Of a stretch of DNA of 64,000 bases, positions 44,506 through 50,685 are shown in pieces. The notes beneath the pieces are model-generated. The model saw only the letters and a list, made by a program, of their open reading frames with translations, searched no databases and was not told where the DNA came from. The translations under genes were made by a program, and so were the position numbers. Position 1 is the stretch's first letter. Every line of letters begins with the position of its first letter. This DNA comes from Leyella stercorea (GTDB lineage Bacteria; Bacteroidota; Bacteroidia; Bacteroidales; Bacteroidaceae), in assembly GCF_021531655.1 (NCBI RefSeq), contig NZ_JADYUF010000016.1, positions 5,182-69,181 of the forward strand, given 5' to 3'.

Positions 44506-45822
44506 ATGCTGATAAGAAAAGAAGAACGCCCCGTGGCACTCGTTGCCGCCTTAGTGTTCACCGTGCTCAACGCATTGCTCATATACGCCCACTACGATTC
44601 GTTCACGCGAGGGGCGCACGTGGGCTTCTGGTCGGTGTTCTACAACCACCTGAACATGTCGGGCTACGATGTCTTCTCGCTGATATTCATATCGTGCATG
44701 CGCCTGCACTGGAACTCGTTGCGCCATCCGCTCTTCGTGCTCCTGCTGCTGCCGCTCTACTGGATCAACCATATGCTCATGCCACCGACCGAGTTCAACT
44801 TCGCACCGTTCCTCATGGCGGCGCTACTCATAGTGTGCGACGTGGCAGGAGCTGTACTTCTGCACCGCATATTGCGCGATATTGTAGGTGCCAACCGCTC
44901 GGATGCCGCCATGCTCACAGCCATGTTCTACGGCATAGCGCACGTGATGGTGGCAACGATGGTGCCCGACCATTTCGCACTGTCGCTGCCCCTGCTCATG
45001 CTTACGCTCTATGTCACAGGCAAGCACTTGCTGCACGGCACACGCATGCCGCTGTGGCAGTCGGCAGTTCTGTATTTCTTCACCGCCGGCGTTACGCTCA
45101 CCAATGGCGTCAAGGTGGCGCTGGCAGCGTGGATAGCCAACGGAAAGCGCGTGTTTTCGGTGCGCAGCATACTGTCGTTCGTAGTGCCAACGCTCATACT
45201 TGGAGCCGTCTATGTGGCTACGCAGAGCCTTATCATAGTCCCGCAGGAGCGTAGCATCAAGCGCATTGAGGCGCATGTGGCTAAGAAAGATCCTGCACGT
45301 ATAGAGCGGTTGAAGAAGCACGACGAGTTCGTGCGCCGTCAAAACGGTGAGGCTATGACCAAGAAGGTGCCCCTGCTTGAGTGGAGCGACATGACCACTT
45401 CGCGCTGGCAGTCGGTGGTAGACAATCTCATGGGCGAGTCGTTGCAGCTGCATCGCGACCATCTTATGGAGGACGTGCAGCAGACGCGCCCCGTATTCGT
45501 GGGCTATCGCTCATTTATTAATTACGTCGTTGAGGCTGTGCTCGTGCTCCTGCTCATAGTGGGTGCGTGGGTGGCGCGCCGCGAACGCTTCTTCCTCGTG
45601 GTCGCTTCGTGGTTTGCTTTCGACATGATGATGCACTTAGGGTTCGGTTTCGGACTCAACGAGGTGTACATCATGACCGCCCACTGGGCTTTCATATTCC
45701 CCATCGGAGCCGCCTATCTGCTGCGTCGCAGTACATCCGGGGCGCTGCGCCTGCTCGTTGCATCGCTCACGGTGTGGCTTTGGGCGTGGAACGGAACAAT
45801 CCTTTTCGGCTATCTGCTGTAG
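44506..45822 (+). CDS. Multi-span membrane protein, GT-C-like, paralogue B
   Basis: A 438-residue protein clearly homologous to the preceding one. Matching blocks, in order, are RKEERPVALVAALVFTVLNA, LRHPLFVLLLLPLYWINHML, ATMVPDHFALSLPLLMLTLY, LWQSAVLYFFTAGVTLTNGV, WSDMTTSRWQSVVDNLMGE, SLQLHRDHLMEDVQQTRP and GFGLNEVYIMTAHWAFIF, ending WLWAWNGTILFGYLL. In place of the long charged insert of paralogue A it has a short basic loop (RSIKRIEAHVAKKDPARIER). Retention of the MVPDHF, TTSR and NEVYIM-AHW motifs in both marks them as likely functional. Function is unknown; sugar transfer from a polyprenyl carrier is inferred from topology and neighbours. Confidence 0.72.
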   Translation: MLIRKEERPVALVAALVFTVLNALLIYAHYDSFTRGAHVGFWSVFYNHLNMSGYDVFSLIFISCMRLHWNSLRHPLFVLLLLPLYWINHMLMPPTEFNFAPFLMAALLIVCDVAGAVLLHRILRDIVGANRSDAAMLTAMFYGIAHVMVATMVPDHFALSLPLLMLTLYVTGKHLLHGTRMPLWQSAVLYFFTAGVTLTNGVKVALAAWIANGKRVFSVRSILSFVVPTLILGAVYVATQSLIIVPQERSIKRIEAHVAKKDPARIERLKKHDEFVRRQNGEAMTKKVPLLEWSDMTTSRWQSVVDNLMGESLQLHRDHLMEDVQQTRPVFVGYRSFINYVVEAVLVLLLIVGAWVARRERFFLVVASWFAFDMMMHLGFGFGLNEVYIMTAHWAFIFPIGAAYLLRRSTSGALRLLVASLTVWLWAWNGTILFGYLL

Positions 45823-45883
45823 CCCTTCAGCCTATACGTGTATATTTCAGGCACAGCCTGTATAAATAGTGATAGATAAAACT

Positions 45884-47002
45884 ATGCGAATCTTACATCT
45901 GATAACCCATTTTGACCTTGGCGGAGCCGAACGTGTCGCCGCCAACATAGCCGCGTCTACGAGCAAAGGTATGGAATATCATGTCGCTGAGATACTGCGC
46001 GGACGTTCAGACTACACCCCCAAGTTTCTCTCGGAGCTGCGCGCCGCGGGCGTGACGTGCCACCGTTCGTGGATGCCCGACATCAGTTGGCACTTCCTTG
46101 TGGAACGTATTGCAGCCCTGCTGTTCCCCTTGCGCATGCTCTATCTTATGCTGCGACTGCGCCCCGACGTCATACACACCCACACCGAGACCCCCGACCT
46201 CGCTCTGTACGTGTGCGTCAGACTCATGCCGTGGCTCTTTCGCCATACACGCATAGTGCGCACCATACACAATACGAGGCTCTGGACCGGACTGCCACGC
46301 ACAGCCCGCTGGGTGGAACGTATGTTCATAAAGCGTCAGTCTAACGTAGCCATATCCGATTCGGTGCGCGACGCCTATGCCGGACGTTTCGGCTCGGAGC
46401 CGCCGATAATACATAACGGGGTGGGCGAGGTGCCCCAGCAGCCATGGACGCAGCTGCATCCGGGCAAGGTGAACATCCTCTTTGCCGGCCGACTCGAACC
46501 GCAGAAGGGCGTGAACGTGCTTTGCGACGTGCTGCGCATGATGTCTGCCGACCAGCGTTTCTTCTTCACCATAGCCGGCGACGGCTCCCAACGCCCACTC
46601 GTGGAGCACACTCTGGCAGGCGGCGAAACCGGACTGCCGCTCACTAACGCCCGTCTTCTTCCGCCTATATACTCACTCCCTTCATATTTGGCATCGTTCC
46701 ACTATCTGTTTATGCCCTCGGTATTTGAGGGACTGAGCATGCTCTCGATGGAGGCAAGCATCAATCGTCTGCCCGTCATAGCCAACGACGCTCCCGGACT
46801 GCGCGATACTCTGCCCCACGACTGGCCCCTTATGGCACACGGCAATGCCCTGGACGACTATCGCCGCATCTTCGAGCGCCTTTGCGACGACGCTTTCCGC
46901 ACCCGAATAGCCGACAAGGCACAGCAGTATGCACGCCTTAATTTCTCCATACGCAGCATGCAGCAACGATACGAGGAGTTTTATCTCACCCCGAAACGAT
47001 AA
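45884..47002 (+). CDS. GT4-family glycosyltransferase
   Basis: A 372-residue cytoplasmic or membrane-associated GT-B glycosyltransferase. ATG 45884 (MRILHLITHFDLGGAERVAA) is preferred to a GTG 15 bases earlier, since it places the first beta-strand at the N-terminus as usual. GGAERVAANIA is the GT4 N-terminal glycine loop. VNILFAGRLEPQKGVNVLCD begins the C-terminal nucleotide-sugar-binding domain. The E-x7-E motif is FEGLSMLSMEASI (Glu282 and Glu290), followed by LPVIANDAPGLRD. It closes the envelope operon, 61 bases after paralogue B, and would extend a glycan or lipid-linked sugar on the cytoplasmic side. Donor and acceptor are not evident. No terminator is seen before glyS. Confidence 0.92.
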   Translation: MRILHLITHFDLGGAERVAANIAASTSKGMEYHVAEILRGRSDYTPKFLSELRAAGVTCHRSWMPDISWHFLVERIAALLFPLRMLYLMLRLRPDVIHTHTETPDLALYVCVRLMPWLFRHTRIVRTIHNTRLWTGLPRTARWVERMFIKRQSNVAISDSVRDAYAGRFGSEPPIIHNGVGEVPQQPWTQLHPGKVNILFAGRLEPQKGVNVLCDVLRMMSADQRFFFTIAGDGSQRPLVEHTLAGGETGLPLTNARLLPPIYSLPSYLASFHYLFMPSVFEGLSMLSMEASINRLPVIANDAPGLRDTLPHDWPLMAHGNALDDYRRIFERLCDDAFRTRIADKAQQYARLNFSIRSMQQRYEEFYLTPKR

Positions 47003-47066
47003 GCGCAAATGTTCGGGTTTCATAACATTTAACTCCATAAAGACAAGAAAATCAACCAAAAAAGCG

Positions 47067-47074
47067 TAACTTTG
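47067..47074 (+). promoter_or_regulatory. Bacteroidales -7 element upstream of glyS
   Basis: TAACTTTG matches TAnnTTTG, 51 bases before the glyS start codon. No standard -33 is seen at 19-21 bases. Confidence 0.6.
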
Positions 47075-47125
47075 CATCCTATAGTGAATTTAGGACAGAT
47101 ATCAGAATAACAAAATAAAGAAAAA

Positions 47126-48667
47126 ATGGCACAAGAAGACGTTTTCAAGAAAATTGTGAGTCATTGCAAGGAGTATGGTTTCGTATTCCCAAGCAGCGAA
47201 ATCTATGACGGTCTGGGCGCAGTATATGACTACGGACAGAACGGCGTTGAGCTTAAGAACAACATCAAGCAATACTGGTGGCAGAGCATGGTGCTCCTCC
47301 ACGAGAACATCGTGGGCATCGACTCAGCCATATTCATGCACCCTACTATATGGAAGGCCAGCGGACACGTTGACGCTTTCAACGACCCACTCATCGACAA
47401 CCGCGACTCAAAGAAGCGCTACCGTGCCGACGTTCTCATCGAGGATCAGATAGCAAAGTATGATGAGAAGATTGAGAAGGAGATTGCCAAGGCACGCAAG
47501 CGTTTCGGCGACTCGTTCGACGAGGCTCAGTTCCGTGCCACCAACGCACGCGTTATAGAGCACCAGCAGAAGCGCGACGCTCTGCACGAACGTTATACCA
47601 AGGCTATGCAGGGTCCGGATCTTGCCGAGCTGAAGCAGATTATCGCGGACGAGGAAATCGTTGACCCCATCAGCGGCACCAAGAACTGGACCGACGTACG
47701 CCAGTTCAACCTCATGTTCTCTACCGAAATGGGTTCTACTTCTGAAGGCGCAATGAAGGTATATCTGCGTCCTGAGACTGCTCAGGGCATCTTCGTCAAC
47801 TATCTCAACGTTCAGAAGACTGGCCGTATGAAGATTCCTTTCGGTATCGCTCAGATTGGTAAGGCTTTCCGTAACGAGATTGTTGCACGTCAGTTCATCT
47901 TCCGTATGCGCGAGTTTGAGCAGATGGAAATGCAGTTCTTCGTTCAGCCAGGCACCGAACTCGAATACTTCCAGAAGTGGAAGGAGACACGTATGAAGTG
48001 GCACCAGACTCTCGGCTTCGGTGCAGAGAACTACCGTTTCCACGATCACGAGAAACTTGCCCACTACGCCAACGCCGCTACCGACATCGAGTTCCGCATG
48101 CCGTTCGGATTCAAGGAGGTTGAGGGCATTCATAGCCGTACAAACTTCGACCTCTCACAGCACGAGAAGTTCTCTGGTCGCTCAATCAAGTACTTCGACC
48201 CGATGACCAAAGAGTCGTACACTCCTTATGTAATTGAGACCTCAATAGGCGTTGACCGCATGTTCCTCAGCATCATGTGCCACTCTTATCGTGAGGAAAA
48301 GCTCGACAACGGAGAGACCCGCGTCGTTCTGCTTCTGCCTCCTGCACTCGCTCCGACGAAGTTGGCTGTGCTCCCACTCGTAAAGAAAGACGGACTGCCA
48401 GAGAAGGCTCGCGAGATAGTGAACAACCTCAAGTTCCACTTCAACACTCATTATGATGAGAAGGACACTATCGGTAAGCGCTATCGTCGCCAGGATGCAG
48501 TCGGAACTCCTTACTGCGTGACTGTCGACTACGACACTCTGAAGGACAATACCGTTACTCTTCGCTTCCGCGACACTATGGAGCAGGATCGTGTAAGCAT
48601 CGATCAGCTTCAGAGCATCATCGAGGACAAGGTGAGCATCACCAGTCTCCTCAAGAAATTACAGTAA
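47126..48667 (+). CDS. glyS: Glycyl-tRNA synthetase (alpha2 type)
   Basis: A 513-residue class II synthetase of the homodimeric type, charging tRNA-Gly. The N-terminus has VSHCKEYGFVFPSSEIYDGL and VYDYGQNGVELKNNIKQYWW (motif 1 area), followed by SGHVDAFNDPLIDNRDSKKR. Motif 2 is IGKAFRNEIVARQFIFRMRE, followed by FEQMEMQFFV. Motif 3 is near VIETSIGVDRMFLSIM. The C-terminal anticodon-binding domain runs from about 395 (PPALAPTKLAVLPLVKKDGL). A helical insert (about 110-170) rich in Lys/Glu is usual for the Bacteroidetes form. Codon choice is biased toward highly expressed codons. The FKBP lipoprotein gene begins 8 bases after the stop, an odd but tight pairing suggesting co-transcription. Confidence 0.97.
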   Translation: MAQEDVFKKIVSHCKEYGFVFPSSEIYDGLGAVYDYGQNGVELKNNIKQYWWQSMVLLHENIVGIDSAIFMHPTIWKASGHVDAFNDPLIDNRDSKKRYRADVLIEDQIAKYDEKIEKEIAKARKRFGDSFDEAQFRATNARVIEHQQKRDALHERYTKAMQGPDLAELKQIIADEEIVDPISGTKNWTDVRQFNLMFSTEMGSTSEGAMKVYLRPETAQGIFVNYLNVQKTGRMKIPFGIAQIGKAFRNEIVARQFIFRMREFEQMEMQFFVQPGTELEYFQKWKETRMKWHQTLGFGAENYRFHDHEKLAHYANAATDIEFRMPFGFKEVEGIHSRTNFDLSQHEKFSGRSIKYFDPMTKESYTPYVIETSIGVDRMFLSIMCHSYREEKLDNGETRVVLLLPPALAPTKLAVLPLVKKDGLPEKAREIVNNLKFHFNTHYDEKDTIGKRYRRQDAVGTPYCVTVDYDTLKDNTVTLRFRDTMEQDRVSIDQLQSIIEDKVSITSLLKKLQ

Positions 48668-48675
48668 TATAAAGA

Positions 48676-49344
48676 ATGAAGAATTTTAATATTTTCGCAC
48701 TCTCGGCGCTCGTAGCGGTTCTCATTGCAGGACTTGCCTCGTGCAGCGAGACATCGGACGAGGTTGAGGAGTATGCCGATTGGCAGAACGTCAACGCTAC
48801 TTACTTCGACAAGACTTATTCCGAGGCTAAGAAGAAGGCTGATGCCGGTGACGCAAGCTGTAAGGTTTTGCGCGCTTACAACATTGACGAGAAGGTGGCA
48901 ACCCACTCTTACGACCATATCGTCGTGAACGTGCTCAAGGCTGGAAACGGCTCGGGATGCCCGCTCTATACCGACTCTGTGAAGGTACACTACAGTGGAC
49001 GACTGCTGCCTTCTGCCAGTTATCCCAACGGCAAGGTGTTCGACCAGTCGTGGACAGGCGATTACGACCTCACAACAATGATGCCTGTGAAGTTTGCCGT
49101 GAAAGGTCTTGTCACCGGATTTAGCACCGCTCTGCAGTATATGCACATCGGCGACCGCTGGCAGGTTATCATTCCGCAGCAGTTGGCTTACGGATCGTCA
49201 AACACACCGGGTGCAGCTTACTCTACACTCATATTTGACGTGACCCTCGTGGCATACTATCGTGCCAACGATGTTCCAAAATCGGCATCTCGTTCGGGCG
49301 ATGGCAAGAATGCTGAATCGTCAGGTTGCTGGATTTATGAATAG
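48676..49344 (+). CDS. FKBP-type peptidylprolyl isomerase lipoprotein
   Basis: A 222-residue envelope lipoprotein with lipobox LASC (Cys23), then an acidic spacer (SETSDEVEEY). The C-terminal FKBP domain covers about 95-195: DSVKVHYSGRLLPSASYPNG with the conserved VHYSGRL, KVFDQSWTG, VKGLVTGFSTALQYMHIGDR, WQVIIPQQLAYGSS and STLIFDVTLV. These match the FKBP ligand pocket, with VFD, the Val/Gly of VKGLVTG and LAYG in the expected order. The family accelerates proline isomerisation in exported proteins; the lipid anchor points to the periplasmic face of the outer or inner membrane. It is 8 bases from glyS and is followed by a strong terminator. Confidence 0.92.
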   Translation: MKNFNIFALSALVAVLIAGLASCSETSDEVEEYADWQNVNATYFDKTYSEAKKKADAGDASCKVLRAYNIDEKVATHSYDHIVVNVLKAGNGSGCPLYTDSVKVHYSGRLLPSASYPNGKVFDQSWTGDYDLTTMMPVKFAVKGLVTGFSTALQYMHIGDRWQVIIPQQLAYGSSNTPGAAYSTLIFDVTLVAYYRANDVPKSASRSGDGKNAESSGCWIYE

Positions 49345-49425
49345 TCTACAAGATCCCGTTTGCTATATATATAATAATGTAAGTGAACGTCCGTAAGTTC
49401 AGAGATTTCTGTAGTTGAAGGAAGG

Positions 49426-49487
49426 ATGTAGCCCTTTTGATTCTTATAGGTTCATACCTTAGGATTCAGAAGGGCTACATTTTTTTT
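49426..49487 (+). terminator. Intrinsic terminator after the FKBP gene
   Basis: An 11-bp perfect stem ATGTAGCCCTT / AAGGGCTACAT, extended inside by imperfect pairing of TTGATTCTTA with TAGGATTCAG, followed by at least seven T. It is 81 bases after the stop. Confidence 0.9.
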
Positions 49488-49622
49488 GTATGTCTTTGAT
49501 CTATATCAAACAGGGGTTTTGATGTATGTCAAATCAACCTTAATTTTGTTGTGTGTACGCACACAATACTTTGATTTACATCAAAAATCAGGCGAGAAAG
49601 GGTAAGAAATGCGTATAAACTC

Positions 49623-49653
49623 TTGGTTGTGTACGTAAACAATAGTAACTTTG
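49623..49653 (+). promoter_or_regulatory. Promoter with no conventional gene downstream
   Basis: TTGG at 49623-49626 and TAACTTTG at 49646-49653 are 19 bases apart, a good fit to the Bacteroidales consensus with one mismatch in the -33. Transcription should start near 49660. Shortly after lies a small hairpin CGAGG-CAA-CCTCG (49676-49688) and the three-codon frame ATGAAGGTATAG at 49703. Confidence 0.75.
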
Positions 49654-49774
49654 CATCGTCAAAACAAGGGAACCGCGAGGCAACCTCGATAGACAACACA
49701 TCATGAAGGTATAGAAAATTTGAGAGGTTTAAGGTAAATAGACTATCAGAATATAATTCAAAGAGAAGGTAAAG

Positions 49775-49874
49775 GATTAGGATGACTTGATAGAAGGTAT
49801 AAAGATTAGGATGACTTCAGAAGGTAGTAAAGATTAGGATGACTCAGAAGAAGGTAATAAAGATTAGGATGACT
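49775..49874 (+). repeat. Four copies of GATTAGGATGACT
   Basis: The 13-base word is identical at 49775, 49804, 49832 and 49862 (spacings 29, 28, 30). Each copy contains AGGATGACT, a start codon preceded by AGG, followed by a stop within a few codons (for example ATGACTTGA). Confidence 0.9.
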
Positions 49875-49935
49875 TGAAAAGGTAGAAGGTGATTGAGTTA
49901 AGATAACAACACAATGATTAGTAAGTATTAGCAAG

Positions 49936-50041
49936 AAGGTAAAGACAGAAGATTGCATTAAGGGATAACAAGAAGATCGGTAAAGTCAAAGGTAAAGACA
50001 GAAGATTGCATAGAAAGGATAACAAGGACAATAGGTAAAGA
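49936..50041 (+). repeat. 53-base tandem duplication
   Basis: AAGGTAAAGACAGAAGATTG starts at 49936 and again at 49989, and both copies continue with a GGATAACAAG block and a second GGTAAAG. The two copies are about 85 percent identical by eye. Confidence 0.85.
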
Positions 50042-50129
50042 GAAAGTCAATAGGTAAGAGAAGTCAATAGGTAGAAAGTAAAAGGTATTGGAAGTTAATA
50101 GGTTTAATGGTTTTAAAGGTAAAAAGGTT

Positions 50130-50207
50130 ATGTTGATGACAATGATGATGACCCTATTTGCAGCCAGTGCTGCAATAGGAATGTGGGGAGACGGCAACGG
50201 TAAATGA
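50130..50207 (+). CDS. Possible 25-residue hydrophobic peptide
   Basis: ATG at 50130 opens a frame with a Met-rich start (MLMTMMM), a hydrophobic core TLFAASAAIGMW and a polar end GDGNGK before TGA. This resembles a signal peptide or a small membrane peptide of the type I toxin size. A longer version from TTG 50088 adds a basic leader (VNRFNGFKGKK). It sits at the end of the repeat-bearing transcript, about 95 bases before the terminator. Family unknown; reality of translation not established. Confidence 0.4.
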   Translation: MLMTMMMTLFAASAAIGMWGDGNGK

Positions 50208-50302
50208 TCGTTTGTCCTCCCCCTGAGGCAAGACGGAGCGCAAGTCAAAACGCAATGAGGTCTGGCTAATTAAATGGGAAAATAATAATTTTAAAATAAG
50301 AA

Positions 50303-50338
50303 GAGGCTGTTTCGGACAATACCGAAACAGCCTCTTTT
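50303..50338. terminator. Terminator hairpin between convergent transcripts
   Basis: A 13-bp perfect stem GAGGCTGTTTCGG / CCGAAACAGCCTC with a six-base loop ACAATA. On the + strand it is followed by TTTTG; on the minus strand by CTTCTTATTTT. It can serve both the repeat-bearing transcript and the minus-strand small peptide gene. Confidence 0.88.
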
Positions 50339-50356
50339 GCGTGTATGGATATTTTA

Positions 50357-50548
50357 TTAATCCCACAGGTGCGGATCGTCGAGCGACATGAGCACACCCT
50401 GGTCGACGGTATTGCCGCCGTCGGGCAGTATTATTTCAACTTTACCGTTGTCTTCGCTGTCGTTGACCTCTCCTGATGCAGCTATAGGCATGATTGTGTC
50501 GATAGCTATCACCTCTGACTGAGGTGCTGTATATGATTTCTTTTTCAT
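50357..50548 (-). CDS. Small acidic peptide with KKxYxAPxxE-type leader
   Basis: A 63-residue protein. Its N-terminus, MKKKSYTAPQSEVIAIDTIM, followed by PIAASG and then an acidic, Asn/Gly-rich tail (EVNDSEDNGKVEIILPDGG), matches a pattern common to many small Bacteroidales peptides. These have a basic start, an AP-x-x-E-V core and a small-residue AASG or MSGS step before an acidic tail. The function of that group is not established to my knowledge; the AASG step recalls double-glycine leader cleavage, which would make the tail a released peptide. It lies 137 bases downstream of the T9SS-tailed protein on the same strand, with an interspersed repeat (50594-50629) between, and ends before a terminator. 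Confidence 0.65.
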   Translation of the reverse strand: MKKKSYTAPQSEVIAIDTIMPIAASGEVNDSEDNGKVEIILPDGGNTVDQGVLMSLDDPHLWD

Positions 50549-50593
50549 TTTGTTGAGTTGATTTATTGATGTCTGTAATTTGTAATGTTAGCT

Positions 50594-50629
50594 TGCTTAG
50601 GCTATGGCGGGGACGCCATAGCCTCCTGT
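50594..50629. repeat. Single copy of the GGCTATGGC inverted-repeat family
   Basis: This 36-base segment matches the right arm of the 17981-18096 element at 32 of 36 positions and retains the internal dyad GGCTATGGC / GCCATAGCC. It lies between two minus-strand genes. Confidence 0.85.
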
Positions 50630-50685
50630 CGTTTGTCGGACACTCTAAGTTTTTGATTATTCAGAGTGCCGTATGCGACGGTAGT

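Larger units (their letters stand above)
49660..50338 (+). ncRNA. Putative purine-rich repeat-bearing transcript
   Basis: Inferred transcript from the promoter at 49623-49653 to the hairpin terminator at 50303-50338, about 680 bases. The first 470 bases are A/G-dominated, with roughly fifteen GGTA/GGTAAA words and two tandem repeat sets. The distal part may encode a 25-residue hydrophobic peptide. No known RNA family is recognised. It could be a long 5' leader for the peptide, a non-coding RNA, or a decayed gene; the first two are favoured because promoter and terminator are intact. Confidence 0.4.
49345..50356. other. One-kilobase region without a conventional gene
   Basis: It contains the glyS-FKBP terminator, a promoter with good spacing (49623-49653), a roughly 430-base purine-rich stretch full of AAGGTAAA-like words and two tandem repeat sets, a possible 25-residue peptide gene (50130-50207), and a hairpin terminator shared with the opposite strand. 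From 49700 to 50130 the + strand has very few C residues and stops in all frames. Confidence 0.75.
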
